A stretch of DNA of 10,133 nucleotides from CAZBBB01 sp964490005 (GCA_964490005.1 CAZBBB010000111.1:1-10133), one strand, 5' to 3'. Shown: positions 1 to 8,026, counted from the stretch's first letter. Notes: a model not told the origin generated them from the letters alone. Numbers and translations are program-made.

Positions 1-6
1 AAACGG

Positions 7-2502
7 CTACGAAGCTCGCCTCGGGGCACTCCCTCGCGTGCCGCCCCACGCTGCGGTCAGTGCGTGGAGGGAGCACAACAACAGCACCGCGATCGCCGTG
101 AGCGCGACGATCATGGCCATGGAGCGGTGGGGTGGGGTGTAGGTGAAGTCGGCGACGTGGCGGCCGGGCGGGAGGATCGCGCCGAGCAGGGCGTGGTCGA
201 CGATCTCGACGGGGTGGCTCGCGCCGTCCAGCGTGAGCGTCCAGCCCGGGTCCCAGGATTCGGAGACGACCAGGACGCCGGGCGCGGGCGCGTCGCTGCG
301 CACGAGGATGCGGCCGGCGTGCGGGCGCTCGACGACGACTTCGTGGCGCGCGCCGCGCGTCGGCAGCGCGAAGGGCGGCGCGCGTTCCACGAGCGCCGTC
401 TCGAAGACCGGCGCGTCGCGCGCGGCGAGCCAGCCGAGGCGATCGCGCGCCTCGGGCAGCACGAGCGCGCCGCCGCAAAGAAAGGCCGGCGGCCCGGCGC
501 TCGGCCGGGCCAGCGCGCCGAGGCCCTCGTCGGCGCGCTCGAAGAGCACCGGCAGCCCGCTCGCGGCGGCCAGGCCCGGGTCGGCGTGCACGACCGTGTC
601 GACGGCGAGCAGGTCGAGCAGCGGCGCGTGCAGCGTCGCGACCTCGCGCAAGGCGCGGCCGCTGCGCGGGTCGCGCGCGTCGAACAGCGGGCCTTCGAGG
701 CAGGCGAGCAGTTCGGCCGTGCGCGCCGGCACCATCGCGGTCAGTCCGTGCACGGCGCGCAGGCCCGCGGCCGAGGCGAACGTCGGCGGCAGCACGTTCT
801 GGCCCGGCGCGAAGACGGCGATGCGCCCCGGTCGCTCGGCGAGCGCGGCGATGCTCGCACGCTCCGGCAGCGCGCGTTCCTGCGGCACCGGCGGATTGAA
901 GCCGCGCGCGAAGCCGATCAGGTCGACCGCGAGCACGAGCGCGGGCAGCCAGGCGGCGAGGCGGCGAGAGGACGCGAACGGCGCGCCATCGCGGGCCTTC
1001 GCGGGGCCGCTCGTCCGCGCCGGAGCCGTTGCCGCTTCGCGCCGCGCCCACCACAGCGCGGCGAGCGCGGCGAGCAGCAGCGGCGCCTGGCGCAGCGCCT
1101 GGCCCTGCAGGTCGGCGGCGAAGCGCGCGGCGTCGGGAGCGTCCAGGCGCGCGGCCCAGAGCGGCGCGCCGATCAGCGCCGCCAGCAGCGCCGCCCCCCA
1201 CCCCCACGGCACGCGCGCGCGCCGCTCGAGCACGGCCTGCGCCGCGAAGGCCGCCGCGAAGGGCAGGCAGGCGTCGAACACCGCGAGCAGGCGCTTGGGA
1301 TTGCCGATCGCGAGCCGCTCGGTCGCCGGCGTGAGCGTGAGCAGCAGCGGCGCGAAGATCGCGCCGGCCAGCGCGAGCAGCGCCACGAGCAGAAAACGGC
1401 GCGCCGTCGCGCCCGCCGCGCCGCGCAGCGCGAGCGGTACGAGCAGCAACGCGAGCAGCCCCGCGTACGAGGAGACCTCGGCGACGTTCGTCTGCAGGCG
1501 CCCTTCGAAGAGCAGCCGCTGCGGCAACCAGTCCTCCATGGTGGGCGCCGGCGGATCGGGCCGCCCGAAGGCGACCGGGTCGCCGAAGAACGAGGGCAGC
1601 AGCAGCCCCGCGAGCGCACCGGGCGGCACACGGCTGTCGGCCAGCGCGTGGCGCGCCGCCGGCGTCGCGCGCAGCGCGCGGCCGTCGAGCTGCAGCGCCG
1701 GCAGCAGTTGCGGCAGCGCGAGCGCCGCGCCGAGCAGCGCGGCCGCCCCCAGCGCGAGCGCGGCGCGCGGGGCGCGCAGGCCGGCCTCGCCGCCCGCCAG
1801 CAGCAGGGCCGCGCCCGTCAGCAGGATCGCCGCCTGCGGAAAACCCGAGACCAGCGCCAACCCCGTCGCGAGCCCGAACTCGAAGATCGCGCGCGCCGTC
1901 GCGCCGCGCCGCAGCCAGACGAGCGCCGAGAGCTGCAGCGGGAACCAGCTCGAGGCCCAGGTCATGGGCGCGCAGTGCCAGCGACTGATCATCCAGCCGC
2001 TGAAGGCGAAACCGACGGCGGCGATCGCGGCGATGTGCGGCGCACCGCCGAGCAGCCGCGCCGCGCGATAGGCCAACCACAGCGCCAGCGCGACGTGCGC
2101 GGCCAGCAGGAGGTCAAGCGCCGTGACCGGATCGAAGGGCCGCGTCAGCCACTCGACGTGGCTCGGCACCGGGAAGTGCTGGTTGGCCGCGAAGGGAAAG
2201 CCCAGCAGTTGCCCGTCGTCCCAGGCGGTCGAGCCGCTGTCGGCGAGCAGTTGTCGCGCGCGGATCAGTCCCGGCAGCACGTAGCCGACGATGTCGGGCG
2301 TGGCGAGATTCACGTCGGGCAGCGCCTCGCCGACAGCGGCCGTCCGCGCCCAGGGCCGGATGTCGGCGCGCGGGTCGGAGACCGGAAAGGCCAGCGTGCT
2401 CTGCCCGAGGAACAGCGCCTCGAACAGCACGCCCGCCGCGATCACGCACGCGGCTGCAAGCGCCTTGAGACTCTCGCGTGCCGACAAGACCGGAGCGTCC
2501 AT
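7..2502 (-). CDS. YfhO-family polytopic membrane protein (putative GT-C type glycosyltransferase)
   Basis: Predicted 831-aa integral membrane protein. Hydrophobic segments recur through the chain: about residues 12-32, 130-149, 157-172, 205-236, 247-270, 345-360, 369-390, 405-424, 434-450, 471-486, 517-531 and a last one near 793-815. An acidic first outer loop (SDPRAD at 42-47, then DDGQ at 95-98 followed by GFP) precedes a membrane segment with an FAFSGW motif (165-170). The C-terminal outer domain has the SESWDPGW stretch (747-754), then LDG, a PPGRH turn and FTYTPP just before the last helix. This layout is typical of the YfhO family (PF09586). In Firmicutes, YfhO is implicated in adding sugars to lipoteichoic acid; the substrate here is unknown. 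The ATG at 2502 is preceded by GGGAGG about 13 nt upstream, a rather long spacing. The stop is TAG at 7-9. It is divergent from the FG-GAP gene starting at 2667. Family call is firm, reaction is inference. Confidence 0.85.
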   Translation of the reverse strand: MDAPVLSARESLKALAAACVIAAGVLFEALFLGQSTLAFPVSDPRADIRPWARTAAVGEALPDVNLATPDIVGYVLPGLIRARQLLADSGSTAWDDGQLLGFPFAANQHFPVPSHVEWLTRPFDPVTALDLLLAAHVALALWLAYRAARLLGGAPHIAAIAAVGFAFSGWMISRWHCAPMTWASSWFPLQLSALVWLRRGATARAIFEFGLATGLALVSGFPQAAILLTGAALLLAGGEAGLRAPRAALALGAAALLGAALALPQLLPALQLDGRALRATPAARHALADSRVPPGALAGLLLPSFFGDPVAFGRPDPPAPTMEDWLPQRLLFEGRLQTNVAEVSSYAGLLALLLVPLALRGAAGATARRFLLVALLALAGAIFAPLLLTLTPATERLAIGNPKRLLAVFDACLPFAAAFAAQAVLERRARVPWGWGAALLAALIGAPLWAARLDAPDAARFAADLQGQALRQAPLLLAALAALWWARREAATAPARTSGPAKARDGAPFASSRRLAAWLPALVLAVDLIGFARGFNPPVPQERALPERASIAALAERPGRIAVFAPGQNVLPPTFASAAGLRAVHGLTAMVPARTAELLACLEGPLFDARDPRSGRALREVATLHAPLLDLLAVDTVVHADPGLAAASGLPVLFERADEGLGALARPSAGPPAFLCGGALVLPEARDRLGWLAARDAPVFETALVERAPPFALPTRGARHEVVVERPHAGRILVRSDAPAPGVLVVSESWDPGWTLTLDGASHPVEIVDHALLGAILPPGRHVADFTYTPPHRSMAMIVALTAIAVLLLCSLHALTAAWGGTRGSAPRRAS

Positions 2503-2666
2503 GCCCGCGTGCCCGCCTCCCGAGTCCTGCGCCGGCCGCTCGCCGCGCCGGCGCGGCGATCACGATACGCTGTTCCGCGCCGCGTCGCCGTCTTCGACGC
2601 GAACCTCGTTCGCGCGCGGGTCGCCGAGCTGATTTCGCGACTCCCCCGGACAGGAGGGACCGCGCT
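2503..2666. promoter_or_regulatory. Divergent intergenic promoter region
   Basis: This 164-bp gap separates two genes transcribed away from each other, so it must hold both promoters. No convincing -35/-10 pair is visible on either strand; TACGCT at 2566-2571 is a weak -10-like candidate for the plus strand. The clearest element is a 20-bp perfect palindrome at 2540-2559. A strong AGGAGGG Shine-Dalgarno for the plus-strand gene lies at 2652-2658. Confidence 0.5.
2540..2559. repeat. 20-bp perfect palindrome, possible operator
   Basis: The sequence TCGCCGCGCCGGCGCGGCGA equals its own reverse complement over all 20 bases. It lies 38 bp upstream of the minus-strand YfhO-family start codon and 108 bp upstream of the plus-strand FG-GAP start, so it could be a binding site for a dimeric regulator or form an RNA hairpin. 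The sequence is entirely G/C except for its two end bases, so chance is more likely than in balanced DNA. Confidence 0.35.
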
Positions 2667-4042
2667 ATGCTGGTCGCCGCCCCGGATGGTGGCCCAATGA
2701 GACTCCTGCATCTCGTCGGAACGCCCCTCGTGCTGCTCTGCCTCCACGGCAGCGGCGAAGCGCAGACGCTGCGCTACACCGTATCGGGAGACCGGGTGCC
2801 GGATGGCCTGGGGAACGCTCTCGACCTGCTGCAGGACATCACCGGCGACGGCGTACCCGAACTCGTCGCGGGAGCATCGGCGGCCGCCGGCGGAGGACGA
2901 GTGACCATCCATTCCGGCCGCAGCGGAGGTCTTCTGCTCGAACTGTTCGGAGGAGTCCCGGGCTTCGGCTTCGGCCACAGCGTGGCGGCACCCGGAGACA
3001 TCAACCTGGACGGAGTGCCCGACATCGTCGTGGGCATTCCGGAATACGGACCGCCCATCCGTGCCGGTCGGGCCATGGGATTCTCGAGCGACACCGGTGC
3101 CGTCGTCTTCGACAAGAAGTGGTTTTTCGAACTGGAGGAATACGGCACCGAGGTGCAGGCCATGGGCAAGACCTCAGGCAACGGCCTGCCCGTATTCATC
3201 GTCGAGACCAAGCTGACGAAGCGATTCACCTCCTGGCCTGGCTGCCCCTACCCGATCCTGGTCGGAAGCGGCGGTATCGCACCAGCGGTGTCCTGCTCCG
3301 CGACGGAGGACCCGGGTGAGTACGGGCCCACGGGAGACGTGAACGACGATGAAGTGGACGACTACTTCATCACGAACACTCCGACCGGCTCCGCGCATGC
3401 CGTGGCACGAGTCTGCGCCGGAGGCACGAACAACGTCCTGGACTCGATCCAGCACGCTCAGCTCTACGCTGGCGTCAAGCTGCTCGATCCGCGCGTGCAT
3501 CGGGCTCCCGACTTCACCGGCGACGGGGTTCCGGAGTATGCCTTCACCTACGTCTCCACCGGTTCCGTTGCGGCCGGCATGTGCGTCGACGTCCGGACTC
3601 TCGCGCCTGGCCCGGCGGCGGTGACGCTCATCCGCACGGACATCCCGATGCTCTCCATGACCGGGGTGACCTTCGCCGACATCGACGACGATGGCACGCC
3701 GGATGTCCTCATCAGCCAACCGGAATGGAATCCGGGACTGGTCGGATTCACCAGGAATGGAAGAGTGCTGGCCCTGAATGGCCGGCCCCCTCATGACGTC
3801 ATCTTCGAACTGCGAGGCCGCGACGAGGAGCAACTCGGGCAGCGCGTCATGTCCTTGGGAGACATCGACGGCGACGGTCCCGAAGAGTTCGTGGTGGCCG
3901 TGCCGGAGGCTCTCCAGCCGGACGGCTCGCGTCGTGGCGAACTCCGCGTCTACTCGCCGGCAACGACGCATCGGGCGACGACGCTCGCGGCCTGCGGCGC
4001 TGCTCCGCAACCCGACGCGAGACGCCCGCCGCTACGGCGTGA
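2667..4042 (+). CDS. Secreted FG-GAP/VCBS repeat protein with disrupted 3' end
   Basis: The ATG at 2667 has AGGAGGG 8 nt upstream. A second in-frame ATG at 2697 (MRLLHLV) would give a classic signal-peptide start but lacks a good ribosome binding site. The signal peptide ends near GEA|QT (residues 30-34). Six acidic FG-GAP/VCBS calcium-loop motifs follow, beginning near residues 57 (DITGDGVPEL), 111 (DINLDGVPDI), 224 (DVNDDEVDDY), 282 (DFTGDGVPEY), 338 (DIDDDGTPDV) and 399 (DIDGDGPEEF). Such repeats form beta-propeller blades on exported proteins. Clear coding ends at GELRVYS (to residue 430, base 3956). The frame then has no stop until about 7026 and reads arginine-rich shadow sequence antisense to the next gene. 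One added base near 3957-3959 would continue as GNDASGDD and stop with TGA at 4040-4042; that end is used here. It lacks the C-terminal domain found in the neighbouring exoproteins, and its third codon positions are less GC-rich than theirs. Real truncation, frameshift or sequence error cannot be told apart. Confidence 0.72.
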
Positions 4043-6632
4043 CGCCGAGCAGTCCGTTGCTCGCCGCCCAGCCGAAGGGGCCGGCGGCATCGGTGATCCA
4101 GAACTGGGTGTAGAACGCGAAGCCGGGCGGCACGCCGGGCGGCCACGTGGAACTCAGCACGACGCTGCCGGACGCCGACGTGGTCATCGGCAGGAGCGTG
4201 CCGGGCGCCGTGAACGCGTCAGGCACGATGACGCCGCCGGCGAAGCTTGCATGGAGCGGCATGAACCCCAGCAGCAACGGGCTGCTCGCGGCGGACGCGG
4301 CGTTGACGAGCGTGAGCGTGACCCCGCTGCCGGCGACCAGCGGGCCCGTCCCCGTGAGCAGCGGCACGCCCGACACGCCGGCCAGGCCGTTGCGCAGGTT
4401 GGTCCACACGCCGGCGCTGCCCGAGCCGTTGAACAGCACGCTCGCGACCGGCGCGCTGAAGTTCGCGGTCACGAGGTCGGTCAGCCCGTCCGAGTCGAAG
4501 TCCGCCGCGTCGAGGCCCTGCGGCAGGGCGTGGCTGGCGAAGCTGAGTTCGGGCGAGAAGCCGCCCGCGCCGTTGGACAGGCGCACCGAGACGTCCGAGC
4601 TGTCGTCGTTGGCCGTCGCGATGTCGGCCAAGCCGTCGGTGTTCAGGTCGACCAGCACGATGTCGCTCAGCTCGGGCCCCATCGGGGCGGAGTAGGCCGG
4701 CATGAGGAAGCCGGTGCCGTCGCCGAGCAGCACGTTCACCTCGGAGGCCGCCGCGACGGCGACGTCCAGGTCGCCGTCGACGTCGCCCAGCGCCAGCGCC
4801 CGCGACGCGGGACCGAGCGGCGTGGGCGTGGCCGAGCCGAAGCCGCCCGCGCCGTTCCCGAGCAGCACGCGCACGCCGAGAAACGTCGAGCCGAAGCCGA
4901 CGACCAGATCGGCACGCCCGTCGCCGTTGAGGTCGCCGAGCGCGACGCAGGTCGGACTGCTGCCCGATCCGTGCGCGATCGAAGGCGCCGGCGTGAGGCC
5001 GGCGGGCGTGCCCAGCAGGACGAAGGAGGAGTTGCCGGAGCTGGCCGTGACGACGTCGGCGCGGCCATCGAGATTCAGATCGGCGACCGCGAGATCCTGC
5101 GTCGAGTCGCTCATCAGACCGTAGAAGAGCGGCGGCATGAGCGTGCCTGCGCCGGTGCCGACGAGCAGCGCGACGCTGCCGCCGGGGAAGTTCCCGATGC
5201 GACCGACGACCGCATCCAGCTTGCCGTCGCCGGTGATGTCGCCCAGCGCGAGGCACCTCGGGAAGCCGGGGCACGTGATGCCGGATCCGCTCGGGAAGCC
5301 GCCCGCCCCATCACCCAGACGCACGCTCAACTCGCCGGTCAGCAGGTGGCACACGACGAGGTCCTGCTTGCCGTCGCCGTTGAGGTCCCCCGCGGCCACG
5401 TCGCGCGCGCTCTCGGCCGCGATGGGCACGGCGAGCGGCGCGCTGAAGTCTCCGCCGCCGAGATTGCGCAGCGTGGCGACGCGGTGGCCCGTCAGGCAGG
5501 CCGCGGCCAGGTCGGGCAGGCCGTCGGCATCGAGGTCGACGACGACGACGGCCTCCGGCCGGCCCGCGACGGGCAGGCGCAGTTCCGGAGCGAAGCCGCC
5601 GCCGCCCGTGCCGAAGAACACGCTGAGATCGTGCGTGTTGTGGTTGGCGGCCACGAGGTCGAACGAACCGTCGAGGTCGAGGTCGGCCGCCGCCAGGCCT
5701 ACGGGGTTGTTGCCGGCCGCCAGCAGCACGCTGCCCGCGACGACCCCCGTGCCGTCGTTGAACTGCACGAGCACCTGGTCGGTGGAGATCTCGGCGACCG
5801 CGTAGTCGGTGACGCCATCGCCGTTCAGGTCGGCCAGGCACAGACCGCGCGCCGCGGGCAGCCCGAACACGTACAGATCGTGCGAGATCAGCGTGCCGTC
5901 GCCGCCGCCTCCGAACACGGAGAGCGACTGGCCCGTCGCGTTCAGCGTGACCAGGTCGACGAGCGCGTCGCCGTTCACGTCGGCCGCGCGCACTTTCGTG
6001 GGCTCGGCGCCGGTCGCATGGTGAACGGGCGCGGCGAAGCTGCCGCCGCCGACGTTGACGAAGACCGAGAGCTGGCTGGAGAGCGCGTTGGTGCAGGCCA
6101 GGTCCGCATCGCCGTCCCCGTCGAGGTCGGTCGCGCAGACACCGTCGATCCGGTCACCCGGCACGGCGACCAGCGTGCTCGCGGGGCCGAATCCGCCCCA
6201 TGGGTTGCCCATGCGAAGCTCGAGCAGCCCGGCGGTGCCGAGCGCCGCGACCTGATCGAGTTCGCCGTCACCGCTCAGGTCGACGAGCACGACGTCGCGC
6301 GCCTCGCCGGCGGACGGGTAGATCGCCGGCGCCGCGAAAGTGCCCGGCGCGCTGGCCAGCAGCACGGCGCTCGTGAGCGAAGGAGGTGCGCCGGAGGACA
6401 GCCCGCCGACCGTGACGAGGTCGGGCAGCGCGTCGCCGTTGAGGTGCCCCGCCGCGATCGCGCGGGGATAACTCGGGACTCCCGTCAGCCACTGCGTGCC
6501 GGGATAGAGCGAACTGCTTTGTGCGCCGAGCGGCGCGGCCATAAGCACGGCGCCGAGCAGCGACGCGAGGCCGAGCACCGCGGGCGTCGCCAGCACCGAG
6601 TTGGCGCGTACGGCATTCTCGAAACGGCGCAT
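4032..6632 (-). CDS. Secreted FG-GAP/VCBS protein with 14 repeats and shared C-terminal domain
   Basis: Predicted 866-aa exported protein. A signal peptide (residues 1-37) has a hydrophobic core near 13-33 and a cleavage site LGA|QS. Fourteen FG-GAP/VCBS units follow, with acidic loops of the D-x-N/D-G-D-G-x-x-D type starting near residues 63, 118, 169, 218, 268, 317, 366, 416, 465, 518, 567, 617, 662 and 711. Spacing is mostly 49-51 residues. Each unit normally forms one propeller blade and its loop can bind calcium, so 14 units fit two seven-bladed propellers. Residues 742-866 form a separate domain (WTNL, then PLLTGTGPL, FAGG, TWPPGVPPG, FYTQFWITD, ASNGL) shared with the HAF-repeat protein at 8140-9573. 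The start at 6632 is preferred over an in-frame ATG at 6683 because AGGAGGT lies 6 nt upstream and the signal peptide begins there. The stop is TAG at 4032-4034. Likely role is surface adhesion or scaffold, by inference. Confidence 0.88.
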   Translation of the reverse strand: MRRFENAVRANSVLATPAVLGLASLLGAVLMAAPLGAQSSSLYPGTQWLTGVPSYPRAIAAGHLNGDALPDLVTVGGLSSGAPPSLTSAVLLASAPGTFAAPAIYPSAGEARDVVLVDLSGDGELDQVAALGTAGLLELRMGNPWGGFGPASTLVAVPGDRIDGVCATDLDGDGDADLACTNALSSQLSVFVNVGGGSFAAPVHHATGAEPTKVRAADVNGDALVDLVTLNATGQSLSVFGGGGDGTLISHDLYVFGLPAARGLCLADLNGDGVTDYAVAEISTDQVLVQFNDGTGVVAGSVLLAAGNNPVGLAAADLDLDGSFDLVAANHNTHDLSVFFGTGGGGFAPELRLPVAGRPEAVVVVDLDADGLPDLAAACLTGHRVATLRNLGGGDFSAPLAVPIAAESARDVAAGDLNGDGKQDLVVCHLLTGELSVRLGDGAGGFPSGSGITCPGFPRCLALGDITGDGKLDAVVGRIGNFPGGSVALLVGTGAGTLMPPLFYGLMSDSTQDLAVADLNLDGRADVVTASSGNSSFVLLGTPAGLTPAPSIAHGSGSSPTCVALGDLNGDGRADLVVGFGSTFLGVRVLLGNGAGGFGSATPTPLGPASRALALGDVDGDLDVAVAAASEVNVLLGDGTGFLMPAYSAPMGPELSDIVLVDLNTDGLADIATANDDSSDVSVRLSNGAGGFSPELSFASHALPQGLDAADFDSDGLTDLVTANFSAPVASVLFNGSGSAGVWTNLRNGLAGVSGVPLLTGTGPLVAGSGVTLTLVNAASAASSPLLLGFMPLHASFAGGVIVPDAFTAPGTLLPMTTSASGSVVLSSTWPPGVPPGFAFYTQFWITDAAGPFGWAASNGLLGVTP

Positions 6633-6715
6633 GCGGGCACCTCCTGCGGAGGCGCACTCTATGCGGTCCCGGCGGGGCGTCAAGCTGGGGGAACGCTGCC
6701 GGAACGCATCATCGA
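6633..6715 (-). other. Short gap between the beta-helix and 14-repeat genes
   Basis: This 83-bp spacer separates two genes in the same direction. It holds the Shine-Dalgarno hairpin described at 6637-6655. No G+C stem followed by a T-run is visible on the minus strand, so read-through from the beta-helix gene into the 14-repeat gene is possible. No promoter was recognised. Confidence 0.4.
6637..6655 (-). promoter_or_regulatory. Hairpin covering the Shine-Dalgarno of the 14-repeat gene
   Basis: In the minus-strand transcript the leader reads GCGCCUCC, loop GCA, GGAGGUGC. The two arms pair over 8 bp, seven Watson-Crick and one G-U. The AGGAGGU ribosome binding site lies almost wholly in the 3' arm, and the start codon at 6632 begins 4 nt after the stem. 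Such a fold could lower translation or make it conditional. The pairing is seen in the sequence; the regulatory effect is inferred. Confidence 0.45.
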
Positions 6716-7966
6716 TCAGAGAGCCGCGTCCACGATCGTGAACGCGGTGCCGCTGGCCAGCGTCGTTCCGCCCGGCGACTGGAAATACGCCTGCAGCAGC
6801 AGCGTCTGCGACTCGAGACCCGCGGGCAGCAACGGCCCGCTGATCGGCAGGTTCCAGACGCCGTCGCCGGCGGCGATGGTGCCGACGAAAAAGGGCCCTG
6901 CGAGGAAAGGCGCATTGAGCAGGAACCAGCCACTGCGCGCCGGCATGGGCAGGAGCCCGGCTTCGAAGGCCCAGAAGAATCCGACGAAGTCACCCTGCAC
7001 GCCCGTCATCGAGAGCGTGCCGGGTTGACCCTCGCGCAACGGCGAACTGATCGCGAAGGAGCGCGCCGTCCCCGCGAGTACCTCGAGGACGCCGGCGTTC
7101 ACGATCGTCGTGCCGCCGGGCCCTGCGGAGAGCGTGCCGCCGAGGCGCTGCACCAGGGATGCGCCGTCGATGACGAGGCCGTCGCCGCCGGTGGCGACGG
7201 CGCCGCTGCCGGGCAGGCCCCCGGCGGCCGCGCAAGCCGAGATCAGCAGCATCGCGCCGGCCACCGAGAGGCCGTCGCCGCCGTGGGCGTCCGGCCCGCA
7301 GAGCGCCGCGCCGAGACCGCCGTGGCCCGCCGTGAGCGTGCTCTCGAACAGGGCCACGTTCGAAGCGACGATGCGCGCACCCGGCCCGCCGTCCGTCCGG
7401 TAGTTCACGGTGCTCAGGGGCGGCTGGTACCACCAGTCGTCGCCGTTGCCACCGGTCAGTTCGCAGCGGACGACGACGACCGCGTCGCTGTTCTCGACCA
7501 GGAGGCCCGCCCCGCCCGGGTGCGAAACCCCCGACACGCACCCGTGGTGCTGGCCGATACCCTTGCCGCCCTTGGCGGTGCAGTTCTCGATCCAGACCGA
7601 GCCGTCGTTGTCGTGCAACCACACGCCGGCGTGCGGTCCGAAGGCGGCCTGCATCGTCAGACCGCGCACGACGACGCGCTTGCCGGCCGGCACGTTGTCG
7701 ATCTCGATCCCGCCGAAGAAGCTCACGCCGCCGGGCTCGCCGATGAACTCCAGCGCCTTGCCCGCGTTGAACACGCTGCCGAAATAGGGCCCGGGCCCGC
7801 GAATGAGCAGCGTGTCGCCGTCGGAGGCCGCCGCGACGGCCGCGGCCAGCGTCGTGAAGTCGCCGCCGCCCGCTCCATCGACCACGATCACGTCGGCGCG
7901 GAGCGGCGCCGCGAACACGAGGGTCGCGATGAGGGCACTCGCCGTCGGCAGGACTCGGATTCGCAT
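6716..7966 (-). CDS. Secreted right-handed beta-helix (pectate-lyase-fold-like) protein
   Basis: Predicted 416-aa exported protein. The signal peptide is residues 1-24, with cleavage near LRA|DV. Directly after it comes VVDGAGGGDFTTLAAAV, then ASDGDTLLI (48-55), the usual opening of pectin-lyase-fold proteins that carry parallel beta-helix repeats. Residues 70-300 contain short strand-turn rungs such as KRVVVRGLTM, GSVWIENCT, GAGLLVENSDAVVVVRCEL and DGLSVAGAMLLISAC, consistent with a beta-helix core. No catalytic set for a polysaccharide lyase is evident, so a structural or binding role is as likely as an enzyme. Residues about 315-416 form a C-terminal region with GTIAAGDGVW, LPAGL and LLLQAYFQ, which faintly resembles the shared C-terminal domain of both flanking exoproteins. 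The ATG at 7966 has GGAG 9 nt upstream; the open frame extends to 9607 but that part is shadow of the upstream gene. The stop is TGA at 6716-6718. Confidence 0.82.
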   Translation of the reverse strand: MRIRVLPTASALIATLVFAAPLRADVIVVDGAGGGDFTTLAAAVAAASDGDTLLIRGPGPYFGSVFNAGKALEFIGEPGGVSFFGGIEIDNVPAGKRVVVRGLTMQAAFGPHAGVWLHDNDGSVWIENCTAKGGKGIGQHHGCVSGVSHPGGAGLLVENSDAVVVVRCELTGGNGDDWWYQPPLSTVNYRTDGGPGARIVASNVALFESTLTAGHGGLGAALCGPDAHGGDGLSVAGAMLLISACAAAGGLPGSGAVATGGDGLVIDGASLVQRLGGTLSAGPGGTTIVNAGVLEVLAGTARSFAISSPLREGQPGTLSMTGVQGDFVGFFWAFEAGLLPMPARSGWFLLNAPFLAGPFFVGTIAAGDGVWNLPISGPLLPAGLESQTLLLQAYFQSPGGTTLASGTAFTIVDAAL

Positions 7967-8014
7967 GAGCGCGCACTCCGCGCGGGATCGGGCCGCGAGT
8001 GTACTCCTGCCTGA

Positions 8015-8026
8015 CCCCCGCGGGGG
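8015..8026. repeat. 12-bp GC palindrome, weak terminator or operator candidate
   Basis: CCCCCGCGGGGG is a perfect palindrome lying downstream of the HAF-repeat gene and 49 bp upstream of the beta-helix start codon. As RNA it can form only four G-C pairs around a CGCG loop, or be slightly extended by GCC/GGC flanks. No uridine tract follows on either strand. Confidence 0.25.

Noticed and set aside
64..2700. Long plus-strand open frames opposite the YfhO-family gene
   Set aside because: They are arginine/glutamine-rich with no hydrophobic pattern or domain, as expected for the antisense of a GC-rich membrane protein gene.
6633..6683. Upstream in-frame ATG at 6683 for the 14-repeat gene
   Set aside because: It would add 17 polar residues before a clean signal peptide. 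The AGGAGGT site fits only the ATG at 6632.
2478..7028. A plus-strand open frame of 1516 codons as one giant gene
   Set aside because: Only the part from 2667 to about 3956 looks like protein. The rest is antisense to two minus-strand genes with signal peptides, ribosome binding sites and clear repeats. Its own 50-residue periodicity is the shadow of the FG-GAP repeats opposite.
7821..7840. Identical 20-bp stretch at 4741-4760 and 7821-7840
   Set aside because: Both encode an AVAAAS stretch in alanine-rich context in the same codon frame, so common codon choice explains it; the flanks do not match.
8015..8026. GC palindrome as a firm intrinsic terminator of the HAF-repeat gene
   Set aside because: The stem is at most four or five pairs and no T-run follows on either strand. 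It is kept only as a weak repeat feature.
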